Assembly (NCBI RefSeq): GCF_918698155.1 | Contig: NZ_CAKKLX010000036.1 | Location: 1 to 50,098 of the forward strand | DNA length: 50,098 bases | Reading direction: 5' to 3' | From: Roseomonas sp. CECT 9278 | Lineage (GTDB): Bacteria; Pseudomonadota; Alphaproteobacteria; Acetobacterales; Acetobacteraceae | Shown: piece after piece, positions 16,942 to 25,608 of the stretch | Numbering within the stretch: the stretch's first letter is position 1 | Layout of the letters: the number at the start of each line of letters is the position of its first letter | Program-made: the position numbers and the translations under genes | The notes under the pieces: generated by a model | What the model was told of the DNA's origin: nothing | What the model saw: the letters and a program-made list of their open reading frames with translations, nothing else | The model's database searches: none

Positions 16942-17823
16942 ATGCAGATCACCCCGAACAATGCCGGGCTGGGCGCGCGCGTGGAGGGCATCGACCTTGC
17001 GCGCGCCCTGTCGCCGGAGGATTTCCGCACGGTGCTGCGCGCGCTGGGTCAGTACGGCGTGCTGTGCTTCCCGGGGCAGGACATGGATGCCGCGGCGGTC
17101 TCCGCCTTCGGTTCGCGCTTCGGCGAGCTGGAAGTGAATGTCGCGAACCTGTTCCACGCCGAGGGGCATCCGGAAGTGATGCACCTGTCCAACATGAAGG
17201 ACGCGGCGGGCAAGCCGATGGGCCTGTCGGATGCCGGCCAGGGCTGGCACACCGACATGTCCTATTCGAAGGAGATCGCGCTGGCCAACGTGCTGCACGC
17301 CAAGCGCGTGCCGCGGCGCGACGGCAAGGCCATCGGCTGCACGCAGTTCCGCAACATGCATGCCGCCTATGACGACCTGCCGGCGGAAGTGAAGCAGCGC
17401 ATCGAGGGCCGCACCGCCATCCACGACTTCACCAAGTTCTGGGACATGATGCGCATCCGCCCCGGTTCCATCCGCGGCCCGCTGACGCCCGAGCAGCGGG
17501 CGAAGAAGCCGCCCGTCTCGCAGCCCATGGTGCGCGTGCATCCGATCACCGGGCGGCGCGTCCTGTATTGCAACTCCGGCTACGCGATGTTCGTCGAGGG
17601 CATCGACCGTACGGAATCCGACGCGCTGCTCGACTACCTGTTCCGCCACCAGGCGCAGGCGAAGTTCTTCCACGAGCACGCCTGGAACGAGGGCGACGTG
17701 CTGATGTGGGACAATATCGGCACGCTGCACAATGCGGTGGCCGACTACGGCCCGGACGAACCGCGCTTCATCCTGCGCGTGCAGGTGATGGCGAGCCTCG
17801 ACTACGCGGCGCTCGCGGCATGA
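16942..17823 (+). CDS. TauD/TfdA-family 2-oxoglutarate-dependent dioxygenase
   Basis: A 293-residue Fe(II)/2-oxoglutarate dioxygenase. The metal triad is visible: His103 and Asp105 in GWHTDMS, and His263 in GTLHNAVADY. The 2-oxoglutarate-binding Arg follows in PRFILR (Arg275 or Arg279). Members hydroxylate sulfonates, aryloxyacetates or carnitine-type substrates, often causing their cleavage. GAGGAA precedes the ATG. The stop overlaps the start of the FAH-family gene by 4 bases (ATGA), so the hydroxylated product may be the substrate of that hydrolase or isomerase. Confidence 0.88.
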   Translation: MQITPNNAGLGARVEGIDLARALSPEDFRTVLRALGQYGVLCFPGQDMDAAAVSAFGSRFGELEVNVANLFHAEGHPEVMHLSNMKDAAGKPMGLSDAGQGWHTDMSYSKEIALANVLHAKRVPRRDGKAIGCTQFRNMHAAYDDLPAEVKQRIEGRTAIHDFTKFWDMMRIRPGSIRGPLTPEQRAKKPPVSQPMVRVHPITGRRVLYCNSGYAMFVEGIDRTESDALLDYLFRHQAQAKFFHEHAWNEGDVLMWDNIGTLHNAVADYGPDEPRFILRVQVMASLDYAALAA

Positions 17824-18713
17824 GGCTGGTCACGCTGGACGGCGGCGTCCTGGGCGGCATCATCGGCGACGGCGTGGTGGCGCTGCGCCCCGCGCTGGCC
17901 GCCGCGCAGCGCGCCGCCGGGGAAGACCCGCGCGACACCATCCCCGACGACATGGTGGCGCTGATCGGCGACGAGGCGGCGATGGTCGCGGCCGGCCGCG
18001 CGCTGGCCTTCGCGGCGCGGGCGGAGAACGGGGCGTTGCGGGCGCCACTGTCTGAAGCGCGGCTGCTGGCGCCGCTGAAACCCGGAAAGATCCTCGGCGT
18101 CGGGCGCAACTACGGCGACCACGCGAAGGAAGCCGGCGGCCCGAAGCTCGAGATGCCGAAGATCTTCCTCAAGCCGACCTCCTCGGTGGTCGGGCCGGGG
18201 GCCGCGGTCCGCATTCCGCCGGCGGTGAAGAAGGCCGATTGGGAGGTCGAGCTCGGCGTCGTCATCGGCCGGCCTGCGCGCAACGTCTCGGAAGGCGTCG
18301 CCCTCGACTACGTCGCCGGCTACACCGTGCTCGACGATATCAGCGCGCGCGAATTCCAGTTCGACGTGCCGCTCGCCATGACCTCCTTCGCCAAGGGCAT
18401 GGACGGCTTCTGCCCGATCGGCCCCTGCATCGCGACAGCGGACGAGGTGGGCGAGCCCTGGGCGCTCGATGTCCGCTGCTGGCTGAACGGGGAGGAAGTG
18501 CAGCACGGCAATACGCGCGACCTGATCTTCCCGGTCGCCACGCTGATCGCCTTCCTGTCGCGCTACATGACGCTGGAACCGGGCGACGTGATCGCCACCG
18601 GCACGCCGGCCGGCGTCGGGCATTTCCGCGACCCGCCGCGCTACCTGACATCCGGCGATCGGCTGCGCATGGAAGTCGAGCGGGTCGGCGTTCTCGAACA
18701 CACGATCGCATAG
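17820..18713 (+). CDS. Fumarylacetoacetate hydrolase family protein
   Basis: A 297-residue FAH-fold protein. An N-terminal cap (MRLVTLDGGVLGGIIGDGVVAL) precedes the catalytic domain with KILGVGRNYGDHAKE, an Asp/Glu metal cluster (KADWEVELGVVIG) and the late GDVIATGTPAGVG. Members hydrolyse or decarboxylate 3-oxo-type intermediates from ring cleavage, or act as oxaloacetate decarboxylases and hydratases. The start overlaps the dioxygenase stop by 4 bases, so the two are made together. A Bug receptor follows after 15 bases, completing a probable uptake-hydroxylation-cleavage module. Confidence 0.88.
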   Translation: MRLVTLDGGVLGGIIGDGVVALRPALAAAQRAAGEDPRDTIPDDMVALIGDEAAMVAAGRALAFAARAENGALRAPLSEARLLAPLKPGKILGVGRNYGDHAKEAGGPKLEMPKIFLKPTSSVVGPGAAVRIPPAVKKADWEVELGVVIGRPARNVSEGVALDYVAGYTVLDDISAREFQFDVPLAMTSFAKGMDGFCPIGPCIATADEVGEPWALDVRCWLNGEEVQHGNTRDLIFPVATLIAFLSRYMTLEPGDVIATGTPAGVGHFRDPPRYLTSGDRLRMEVERVGVLEHTIA

Positions 18714-18728
18714 CAGGGAGAGACAAGA

Positions 18729-19718
18729 ATGATCCGCAGGACGCTGCTCGGCGCCGCCTTCGCGCTTGCCGCGCTGCCGGCGCTGGCCCAGCCGGCGCGC
18801 GCACCCGGCACCGACTATCCCAACAAGCCGGTGCGCGTGATCGTCGCCTTCGCCGCGGGCGGCAATGCCGACATCAATGCGCGGCTGATCTCGGCGGCGC
18901 TGTCGCAGCGGCTCGGCCAGCAGTTCGTGGTCGAGAACCGGCCTTCCGGCGGCGGCACCGTGGCCTTCGAGACGGTCGCGCAGACCCAGCCCGACGGCTA
19001 CACGCTGCTGGTCGGCGCGCTCGGGTCGCATACGCTGAATGTCGGCCTGTATGGCGACCGGCTGCGGGTGCATCCGCTGACCGGCGTGGACCACATCACC
19101 ATCTCCTCGCATTCGCCGATCGTGCTGGCGACGCATCCCTCGATGAATGTCCGCACGCTGGCGGAATTCCGCGCGGCGGTGGCGGCGGGCGGCGGCACGG
19201 TGGCCTATGGGTCGTCGGGCAATGGGTCGACCGGGCATATCGCCTCGGCGCTGCTGCTGCACCTGGCGGGCATCCAGGCGACGCACGTGCCCTATCGCGG
19301 GTCGGCGGCGTCCTTCCAGGACCTGATGGCCGGGCGGATCATGTTCCAGTCCGACACCATCTCCTTCATGGCCGAGCACATCCGCGCCGGCACGGTGCGC
19401 GGCATCGTCATCGGCATCCCTGCGCGCAGCCCCATGGCGCCCGACGTGCCGACCGCGGCCGAGGCCGGGCTGCCCGGCTGGCAGGCCACCACCTGGACGC
19501 CGTGGTCCGCCACGCTCGGCACGCCCGCGCCGATCCGGCAATTCCTGTACGAGCACATCGCCGCGATCCTGCGCACGCCCGAGGTGCGCGACCGGCTGAT
19601 CGCCCTGGGCAACACCATCCCCGAGGGCATGACACCCGACGCCACGCGCGCCTTCATCGCGGCCGAGATCGACAAATGGGTGCCGATCGTCCGCGCCTCC
19701 GGCGCGCGGGTCGATTGA
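18729..19718 (+). CDS. Bug/TctC-family periplasmic solute receptor
   Basis: A 329-residue tripartite tricarboxylate transporter receptor with a Sec signal peptide (cleavage probably near residue 20, ALPALAQP). The family start block is YPNKPVRVIVAFAAGGNAD and the VENRPSGGG loop follows. Bug proteins bind carboxylates or amides through two water-mediated loops. No TctA or TctB membrane gene is nearby, so it is an orphan receptor that must use a transporter elsewhere or act as a sensor. AGGGAGAG lies upstream of the ATG. Being 15 bases after the FAH gene, its ligand is probably the substrate of the TauD-FAH module. Confidence 0.88.
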   Translation: MIRRTLLGAAFALAALPALAQPARAPGTDYPNKPVRVIVAFAAGGNADINARLISAALSQRLGQQFVVENRPSGGGTVAFETVAQTQPDGYTLLVGALGSHTLNVGLYGDRLRVHPLTGVDHITISSHSPIVLATHPSMNVRTLAEFRAAVAAGGGTVAYGSSGNGSTGHIASALLLHLAGIQATHVPYRGSAASFQDLMAGRIMFQSDTISFMAEHIRAGTVRGIVIGIPARSPMAPDVPTAAEAGLPGWQATTWTPWSATLGTPAPIRQFLYEHIAAILRTPEVRDRLIALGNTIPEGMTPDATRAFIAAEIDKWVPIVRASGARVD

Positions 19719-19778
19719 AGGCTTGATCGCCGGCGCGCCGGGCGCGAGCCTCCGTTGCTCAACCGGACGGAGGCGCGC

Positions 19779-20201
19779 ATGACGACCGAGGCGACACGGA
19801 CGACGATCGCCGCGCTGTACGATTCCTATCGCGCCGGCGACATGCCGGCCGTCATGGCCGGCCTGGCCGAGGACATCGCCTGGCTGTCGGCCGGCGAGGC
19901 ACCGCTGCCCTGGTGCGGCCGTTGGCGCGGGCGGGAGGGCGTGAGCGCCTATTTCACGGCGCTGGCCGGTATCTGCCAGGTCACCGCCTATGACATCGAG
20001 CGCATCCTGGCGGATGGCGACTGGGCCACGGTGCTGGCCTCCATCCGCCTGCGCTACCACGCCGATGGATCGGAATGCGCCTATACCAAGGTGGATGTGC
20101 TGCGCCTGGATGGCGGCCGCGTCGCGGAGTTCCGCGAATACTACGATACCGCGGCCATGGAACGCGACCTGGGCCGCGCGAACACCGGCCGGCCGGGCTG
20201 A
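19779..20201 (+). CDS. SnoaL/NTF2-like protein
   Basis: A 140-residue single-domain alpha+beta protein with the NTF2 cone fold: helix TIAALYDSYRAGDMPAVMAGLAEDIAW, then strands ending in FREYYDTAAMERDLG. Members are isomerases, hydrolases or ligand carriers; catalytic residues are too variable to assign. The ATG at 19779 has GGACGGAGG just upstream; an ATG 24 bases earlier lacks one. It is convergent with another NTF2-like gene across 71 bases that hold a hairpin. Confidence 0.78.
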   Translation: MTTEATRTTIAALYDSYRAGDMPAVMAGLAEDIAWLSAGEAPLPWCGRWRGREGVSAYFTALAGICQVTAYDIERILADGDWATVLASIRLRYHADGSECAYTKVDVLRLDGGRVAEFREYYDTAAMERDLGRANTGRPG

Positions 20202-20208
20202 CGCGAGG

Positions 20209-20240
20209 GGCGGCCTGCGCGCGCGCCCGGTGGGGCCGCC
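20209..20240. terminator. Hairpin between two convergent NTF2-like genes
   Basis: A 7-bp inverted repeat (GGCGGCC against GGCCGCC) with an 18-base GC-rich loop, between the stops of two convergent genes. It has no T-tract. A bidirectional terminator is plausible, but such repeats also occur by chance at this base composition. Confidence 0.3.
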
Positions 20241-20272
20241 GCACGCCGGACACGCCCACCCGTCGCGGGCCG

Positions 20273-20650
20273 TCAGTCGCGCGTGTCGGTGCGGAACACC
20301 TTGCTGACGATCCGCCAGCCCTGCTGCGTCTTCAGCAGCACCAGGTAGTCGGTGAAGTAGCGCGGCGGGATCTGGCAATTCACCTTGGCCATCGCGAGCT
20401 CCGGGCCGGGCTGGTCGATCATCAGCACGCGGTCCGCGCGCGCCAGGCCCTGCGCCTTCGCGCTCGGGCGGTTGCGCACCCAGTCGAACCACTGGTCGCG
20501 CGGCAGGTCCTGCACCACGCCGTCCTTGTCGGAATACAGATGCGCGCAGGGGTGGAAGGCGGCGTCGAGCTTCGCGGTGTCACCTTCGTGCAGGCCGTCG
20601 AAATAGGTCTGCAGCACGGCCTCGATGGCGGCGATGTCGGTGGCGGGCAT
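20273..20650 (-). CDS. NTF2-like (putative lumazine-binding-type) protein
   Basis: A 125-residue cone-fold protein (DIAAIEAVLQTYFDGLHEGDTAKLDAAFHP...LLKTQQGWRIVSKVFRTD). Its pattern matches the NTF2-like lumazine-binding/SnoaL group found as small stand-alone enzymes beside catabolic genes. It has no signal peptide. It is transcribed away from the following Bug receptor gene, leaving 103 bases of shared upstream sequence, and may be co-regulated with it. The role is unknown. Confidence 0.78.
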   Translation of the reverse strand: MPATDIAAIEAVLQTYFDGLHEGDTAKLDAAFHPCAHLYSDKDGVVQDLPRDQWFDWVRNRPSAKAQGLARADRVLMIDQPGPELAMAKVNCQIPPRYFTDYLVLLKTQQGWRIVSKVFRTDTRD

Positions 20651-20753
20651 GGGGCGTGTCCTTGCGGTGTGGCGCGGCGCATCCTGGCGTGGAACGCGGG
20701 GCGTTTACAGGGGCGGCGCGGCGGGGGAATGTCCGCCCCAAGGGAGAACCGCC

Positions 20754-21722
20754 ATGCACCCGCGCCGCCGCCACCTGCTGCTTGCCCCCGCCGCCCTGGC
20801 GCTGCCCGCGCCGCTGCGCGCGCAACCCGCCTGGCCGTCGCGCCCGGTGCGCGTGATCGTACCCTACGCGGCCTCGGGCGGGACGGATATCCTGACACGC
20901 GCGCTGGGCGAGGCGCTGCGCCCGACCCTGCCGCAGCCCTTCGTCGTCGAGAATCGCGCCGGTGCCGCCGGCGTCGTGGGGTCCGAGGCCGTCGCGCGCG
21001 CCGAACCCGACGGGCACACGCTGCTGGTGGTGGTCAGCACGCATGTGATGAACCGCTACCACCTGCCCTCGATGCCTTTCGACGCGGTGCGCGACTTCAC
21101 GCCGATCGCGATGCTGACGCGCAATACGATGGTGCTGGTGGCGGGTGCCAGCCAGCCCTTCGACAGCCTGCGCGCGATGATCGACTACGCCAAGCGCAAC
21201 CCGGGGCGCGTGGGCACCGGCAGCACCGAGGCGCTGTCCTCCTTCATCGGCCAGGAACTCGCGCGCCGCGCGGGGGTGGAGATGCCCGATGTCGCGTATC
21301 GCTCGGGCGGGCAGTTGATGAACGACATCGTCGCGGGGCACCTGCCCACCGGCTGGACCAGCACGGTCAGCGCCGCGCCGCACATGCAGACCGGGCGCGT
21401 GCGCATCCTGGCGGTGTCGACCGCGCAGCGTTCGGCCTTCTTCCCCGACGTGCCGACCGCGGCCGAACAGGGTGTCGCGGAATTCGACCTGTCGGGCTGG
21501 GTCGCGATGCTCGCACCGCCGCGCATGGACCCGGCGCTGGCGGCGACGATCGGCGCCACCGTGCAGCGTGTCTTCGACGACGCGGCGTTCCAGCAGCGCC
21601 TGGTCGCGCTGGGTGTCGAGCGCGATTTCCGCCCCGCCCCCGCGCTGCTCGAGGCGATGCAGCGCGATGACCGCATCTGGGCCGCCGCCGCGCAGGCCGG
21701 CCACATCCGACCGCAGCAGTAA
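20754..21722 (+). CDS. Bug/TctC-family periplasmic solute receptor
   Basis: A 322-residue receptor with an Arg-rich signal peptide (MHPRRRHLLLAPAALALPAPLRAQ). The Bug core starts at WPSRPVRVIVPYAASGGTD and VENRAGAAG. AGGGAGAA precedes the ATG at 20754; the frame is open upstream but reads antisense into the NTF2-like gene. Downstream, after 12 bases, comes a PEP-mutase/isocitrate-lyase family gene, so the ligand may be a dicarboxylate or 2-methyl-branched acid. No cognate TctA/TctB is present in the window. Confidence 0.88.
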   Translation: MHPRRRHLLLAPAALALPAPLRAQPAWPSRPVRVIVPYAASGGTDILTRALGEALRPTLPQPFVVENRAGAAGVVGSEAVARAEPDGHTLLVVVSTHVMNRYHLPSMPFDAVRDFTPIAMLTRNTMVLVAGASQPFDSLRAMIDYAKRNPGRVGTGSTEALSSFIGQELARRAGVEMPDVAYRSGGQLMNDIVAGHLPTGWTSTVSAAPHMQTGRVRILAVSTAQRSAFFPDVPTAAEQGVAEFDLSGWVAMLAPPRMDPALAATIGATVQRVFDDAAFQQRLVALGVERDFRPAPALLEAMQRDDRIWAAAAQAGHIRPQQ

Positions 21723-21734
21723 GGACTGAACAGC

Positions 21735-22616
21735 ATGGCCAATCCCGCCCTCCGCAAGGCGTTCGAACAGAAGAAGTTCATCGTCGCCCCCGGCATCTTC
21801 GACATGATCTCGGCCAAGGTCGCCGATGGCATGGGGTTCGACTGCCTGTATGGCACCGGCTTCGGCACGGTGGCGTCGCATCTGGGCGTGCCGGATGCCG
21901 GCATCGCCACCTACGCCGACATGGTGAGCCGCATGGGGCAGATGGCGCGCGGCGTGCGCACGCCGATGATCGCCGATGCCGATACCGGCTATGGCGGCCT
22001 GCTGAACGTGCGGCACACGGTCATGGGCTACGAGGCCGCCGGCATCTCGGGCATCCAGCTGGAAGACCAGGAGATGCCCAAGAAGTGCGGCCACACGCCC
22101 GGCCGCCGCGTCATCCCGGCGGAGGAGATGGTGCTCAAGATCAAGGTCGCGGCCGAGGCGCGCACCAGCCCCGACTTCCTGATCGTCGCGCGTACCGATG
22201 CACGCACCACGCTGGGACTTGAGGAAGCGATCCGGCGCGGCCGCATGTTCGGCGATGCGGGGGCCGACGTGGTGTTCATCGAAAGCCCCGAGAGCGAGGA
22301 GGAGATGCGCGCCATCGGCCGCGCGATCGACAAGCCGCTGCTGGCGAACATGGTGGAAGGCGGCCGCACGCCGCTGCTGCCGGCGCATACGCTGGCCGAG
22401 ATCGGCTACGCCATCGCGATCTATCCGGCGGTGGGATTCCTGGCGATGGCCGCGGCGATGGAGCGCGTCTACGGCCACCTGAAGCAGCATGGCGACAGCA
22501 TCGCCATCGGCGAATCCTACGGCTTCAAGCGCATGACGGAGCTGATGGGCTTCCCCGAGGTGTGGGACTTCGAGACGCGCTGGGCGCAGCCGCAGCCCGC
22601 GAAGGCCGCGGAATGA
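21735..22616 (+). CDS. Isocitrate lyase/PEP mutase-family lyase (PrpB-like)
   Basis: A 293-residue ICL/PEPM TIM-barrel protein. It has the metal site DADTGYGG, the active-site loop PKKCGHTPGRRV (KKCGH corresponds to KRCGH of methylisocitrate lyase) and FLIVARTDAR. Members split C-C bonds in methylisocitrate, 2,3-dimethylmalate or similar acids, or act on oxaloacetate or phosphonates. No methylcitrate synthase is nearby, so I do not assign prpB. AAGGA lies before the ATG. It overlaps the next gene, a dehalogenase, by 4 bases (ATGA). Confidence 0.85.
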   Translation: MANPALRKAFEQKKFIVAPGIFDMISAKVADGMGFDCLYGTGFGTVASHLGVPDAGIATYADMVSRMGQMARGVRTPMIADADTGYGGLLNVRHTVMGYEAAGISGIQLEDQEMPKKCGHTPGRRVIPAEEMVLKIKVAAEARTSPDFLIVARTDARTTLGLEEAIRRGRMFGDAGADVVFIESPESEEEMRAIGRAIDKPLLANMVEGGRTPLLPAHTLAEIGYAIAIYPAVGFLAMAAAMERVYGHLKQHGDSIAIGESYGFKRMTELMGFPEVWDFETRWAQPQPAKAAE

Positions 22617-23329
22617 GCGCGCTGCCCGGCGTGAAGGCGCTGGTCTTCGACACCTTCGGGACCGTCGTGGACTGGCGCAGCGGCATCGCCCGCGATGCGC
22701 GGGTGTTCCTGGCCAAGCATGGGCGGCCGGACGTCGATGCGCTGGCCTTCGCCGATGCCTGGCGCCGGCGCTACCAGCCGGCGATGGAGGCGGTGCGCTC
22801 AGGCGCGCGGCCCTTCACGCGGCTCGATGTGCTGCACCGGGAAAACCTCGATGCCCTGCTGGCCGAACACGGCATCGCGGCGGACGAGGCCGAGCGCGAC
22901 TGGCTGAACCGCGCCTGGCATCGGCTCGACCCATGGCCGGATGCGATCCCGGGGCTGTTGCGGCTGCGCGCGAAGCACTTCATCGCGCCGCTGTCCAACG
23001 GCAACATCCTGCTGCTGGCGAACATGGCGAAGCGCGCGGGCATTCCCTGGGACGCCATCCTGGGTGCCGAGCCGGTGCAGGCCTACAAGCCGCAGCGCGA
23101 GGCCTATACCCGCACCGCCGAAATTCTCGGCCTGGCGCCGGCCGAGGTGGCGCTGGTGGCCGCGCATAACGGCGACCTGGCGGCGGCGCGCAAGGCGGGC
23201 CTTGCCACCGCCTTCGTGCTGCGTGCGCATGAACACGGCCCCGACCAGGCGACCGACCTGCGCGCCGATGCCGACTGGGACGCGATCGCCGGCAGCTTCG
23301 AGGAGTTGGCGGACCAGCTTGGCTGCTAG
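22613..23329 (+). CDS. Type II haloacid dehalogenase (HAD superfamily)
   Basis: A 238-residue HAD protein. The nucleophile Asp is in ALVFDTFGTVVDW, Ser/Asn follow in APLSNGNILLL and Lys in VQAYKPQ, the pattern of (S)-2-haloacid dehalogenases. These enzymes convert 2-haloacids to inverted 2-hydroxyacids through an aspartyl ester. The ATG overlaps the lyase stop by 4 bases. Many family members in such contexts act on other small acids, so true dehalogenase activity is not certain. A methyltransferase-containing gene begins 3 bases after its stop, making a three-gene coupled unit. Confidence 0.85.
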   Translation: MSALPGVKALVFDTFGTVVDWRSGIARDARVFLAKHGRPDVDALAFADAWRRRYQPAMEAVRSGARPFTRLDVLHRENLDALLAEHGIAADEAERDWLNRAWHRLDPWPDAIPGLLRLRAKHFIAPLSNGNILLLANMAKRAGIPWDAILGAEPVQAYKPQREAYTRTAEILGLAPAEVALVAAHNGDLAAARKAGLATAFVLRAHEHGPDQATDLRADADWDAIAGSFEELADQLGC

Positions 23330-23332
23330 TGG

Positions 23333-24511
23333 ATGACCTTCCCGCACCAGGACCCCTTCTGGACGGCGCCGGCGCGCCTGGTGCGGGATCGTGCATCGCC
23401 GGGTGCGCGCATCCTCGCGCCCGACATCTTCTGGTGGGTCTTCCCGCGCATCCATCGCTACGCGCGTACCGCCATCGTGCCGGACGAAACCCATGACTGG
23501 GCGATCCTCCACAAGGGGATGCTGGGCGAGGTGACGCGCGACGCGCTGCGGCGCATCACCACCACGATGCACCCGGTGCTGGCCAACGAGGTCTTCGTGG
23601 TGTTCGGCCCGGCGGCGCCTGATAGCGAGGCGATCCGCGCCACCGACCATTTCCGCGCCTTCCAGGACGCGCTGCCCGCGCGCCTGGAGCAGCCCGACCC
23701 CACCGGCGCGAGCGAGGACGATCCCGTGCTGCCCGAACCCGGGATCATCGCGCAGTTCCCGGCCATGTCGGATGCCGAGCTGCGGCATGCCATGGACCGC
23801 TTCTGGCGCCACGGCGGCTACATGTACGAGACGCTGCGCGACCGCACCTACTACGCCGAGCTCGACCGGCTGATCGCCGGATATTGCGGCGCGGCGGCGG
23901 GCGAGCAGGTGCTGGACCTGTGCTGCGGCACGGGCCGGCTCGGCGCCTTGCTGCCGGGCGCGGCGGCGATCACGGGCATCGATATCTCGACGGTGGCGCT
24001 CGGCATCGCGGGGGCGCGCCATGCGGGCGATCCGCGCCAGCGTTTCGCGGCGATGGCGGCCGGCAACCTCGGTTTCCCCGATGCATCCTTCGACCGCGTG
24101 CTGTTCGTCGATGCGATCGAACACGTGCGCGACCCCGCGCAGGTGCTGGCCGAGACGGCGCGCGTGCTGCGCCCGGGCGGCGCCGCGATGCTGACCGTGG
24201 CGAACAGCGACGGGCTGAACCAGCGCATCGCGCGCAGGCTCGGCACCGGCGCGTTCGTCACGAACTACCAGCACCTGCACGAATTCACCTGGGGCGAGAC
24301 GCAGTCGATGCTGCGTGCCGTCGGGCTGCGCGCCGAACGCGCCGACGGCATCTTCCTGTATCCGTATTGGGGCGTGCCGGGCGTGGACGACGCTGTGCGC
24401 CACCTGACCGACGACGATCCGGAGATCGTCGCCGCCATGCTGGAACTGGGCCGCCGCGCCGGGCCGGACTACGCCTATGCCTTCGCGGTGCTGGCGCGCA
24501 AGGAGAGCTGA
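23333..24511 (+). CDS. Two-part protein: unknown N-domain plus class I SAM methyltransferase
   Basis: A 392-residue protein. Residues 1 to about 150 form an unrecognised domain rich in aromatic residues (DIFWWVFPRIHRYAR, THDWAILHKGML, ANEVFVVF). A class I methyltransferase follows from about residue 170, with motif I VLDLCCGTGRLG, motif II ITGIDIS, the acidic post-motif DRVLFVDAIEH and VLRPGGAAMLTV. It starts 3 bases after the haloacid dehalogenase stop and so is probably translated from the same message. The methyl acceptor is unknown; the N-domain may select it. No transmembrane segment or signal peptide is visible. Confidence 0.78.
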   Translation: MTFPHQDPFWTAPARLVRDRASPGARILAPDIFWWVFPRIHRYARTAIVPDETHDWAILHKGMLGEVTRDALRRITTTMHPVLANEVFVVFGPAAPDSEAIRATDHFRAFQDALPARLEQPDPTGASEDDPVLPEPGIIAQFPAMSDAELRHAMDRFWRHGGYMYETLRDRTYYAELDRLIAGYCGAAAGEQVLDLCCGTGRLGALLPGAAAITGIDISTVALGIAGARHAGDPRQRFAAMAAGNLGFPDASFDRVLFVDAIEHVRDPAQVLAETARVLRPGGAAMLTVANSDGLNQRIARRLGTGAFVTNYQHLHEFTWGETQSMLRAVGLRAERADGIFLYPYWGVPGVDDAVRHLTDDDPEIVAAMLELGRRAGPDYAYAFAVLARKES

Positions 24512-24515
24512 CGGA

Positions 24516-25502
24516 TCACTCCGCGCGGATATTGCCGTCGCGGATCACCGGGCCCCACTTGGCGATGTCGCCGGTGACCAGCGCGGCGAATTCGGCGGGC
24601 GTGCCGGCCACGACTTCCGCCGCCTGGCGGGTCTCGACGAAGGACTTCACCTCGGCGCTGGTGATGATGGCGCGGAAGGCGGCGTTGATGCGCGCCACCA
24701 GCGCGGGATCCATGCCGGCGGGGCCGGAGATGCCGTGCCAGGTCATCGCCTCGAAGCCGGGGAAGCGGGCGGCGACGGCCGGCACGTTGGGCAGCGCCGC
24801 CACCGCGCGCGGCGTGCCGATGGCGATGGCGCGCACCTTCTCGTCGCGGATGAAGGGCAGCGCGGTCGAGACCGAGGGGAAGGAGAACTCCGTCTCGCCG
24901 GCGATGACGCTGCGCAGCACGTCGGCGCCACTGCGGTAGTGCACCGCGGTGAACTTCACGCCGGCCTTCTGCGCCAGCAGCTCCGACGCCAGGTGGCTGA
25001 CATGGCCGACGCCCGGCGAGGCATAGGGAATGCCATCCGCGCGCGACCGCGCCAGCGCCGCCAGGTCGTCCAGCGTGCGCACGCGGCTGGCGGCCGGCAC
25101 GATCACCACGATCGGCAGGTTCACCAGGTGGATGATCGGCGTGAAGGCCGTGGCGGGGTCGTATGCCAGGCCCGGCTGCAGCAGCTTGCCGATCGCATTG
25201 GCACCCAGGTCGGCCATCATCAGCGTCTGGCCGTCCGGGCGCGCCTGCGCGGTGAACTGCCCCGCGATGGCACCGCCGGCGCCGGAGCGGTTCTCGACCA
25301 CCATGGGATGGCCGTTGGAATGCGGGCCGAAGGCGTTCGCCACGGCGCGCGAGAGCGTGTCCACCGCGCCGCCCGCGCCGAACGGCACGACCAGGCGCAC
25401 GGGTCCCGACGGCCACGCCGCGGCCTGCGCGTGCGCCAGGCCGGGTGCGGCGGCGGCGACCGCAAGGCCGGCCAGCGCGCGGCGATGGAACTGGATGGTC
25501 AT
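24516..25502 (-). CDS. Bug/TctC-family periplasmic solute receptor
   Basis: A 328-residue Bug receptor with a Sec signal peptide (MTIQFHRRALAGLAVAAAAPGLAHAQ) and the family block WPSGPVRLVVPFGAGGAVD, then VENRSGAGG. The ATG at 25502 is used; the longer frame upstream runs antisense through the DUF1028 gene. Divergent transcription from the DUF1028-tartrate dehydrogenase-amidohydrolase-cyclase run (106 bases between starts) suggests the receptor supplies that pathway. Its 3-prime end stops 4 bases past the convergent methyltransferase stop, so transcription collision is likely there. Confidence 0.88.
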   Translation of the reverse strand: MTIQFHRRALAGLAVAAAAPGLAHAQAAAWPSGPVRLVVPFGAGGAVDTLSRAVANAFGPHSNGHPMVVENRSGAGGAIAGQFTAQARPDGQTLMMADLGANAIGKLLQPGLAYDPATAFTPIIHLVNLPIVVIVPAASRVRTLDDLAALARSRADGIPYASPGVGHVSHLASELLAQKAGVKFTAVHYRSGADVLRSVIAGETEFSFPSVSTALPFIRDEKVRAIAIGTPRAVAALPNVPAVAARFPGFEAMTWHGISGPAGMDPALVARINAAFRAIITSAEVKSFVETRQAAEVVAGTPAEFAALVTGDIAKWGPVIRDGNIRAE

Positions 25503-25608
25503 GGCGTTGTCCTCCCGTGGATTGCGCCTGTCATCGACGGGCCGGCGCCCTGCTGTCAACAGCGGCGCGACGGTGCAGGATGCAGGCGCATCCCGGAGCC
25601 CTACGCCC

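Noticed and set aside
17802..20492. An 896-codon minus-strand frame across the TauD-FAH-Bug region
   Set aside because: It lies opposite well-supported plus-strand genes and shows only low-complexity Arg/Gly/His sequence.
21735..22616. prpB (methylisocitrate lyase) as a specific call
   Set aside because: KKCGH fits, but there is no methylcitrate synthase or dehydratase nearby and several sister activities share the motifs.
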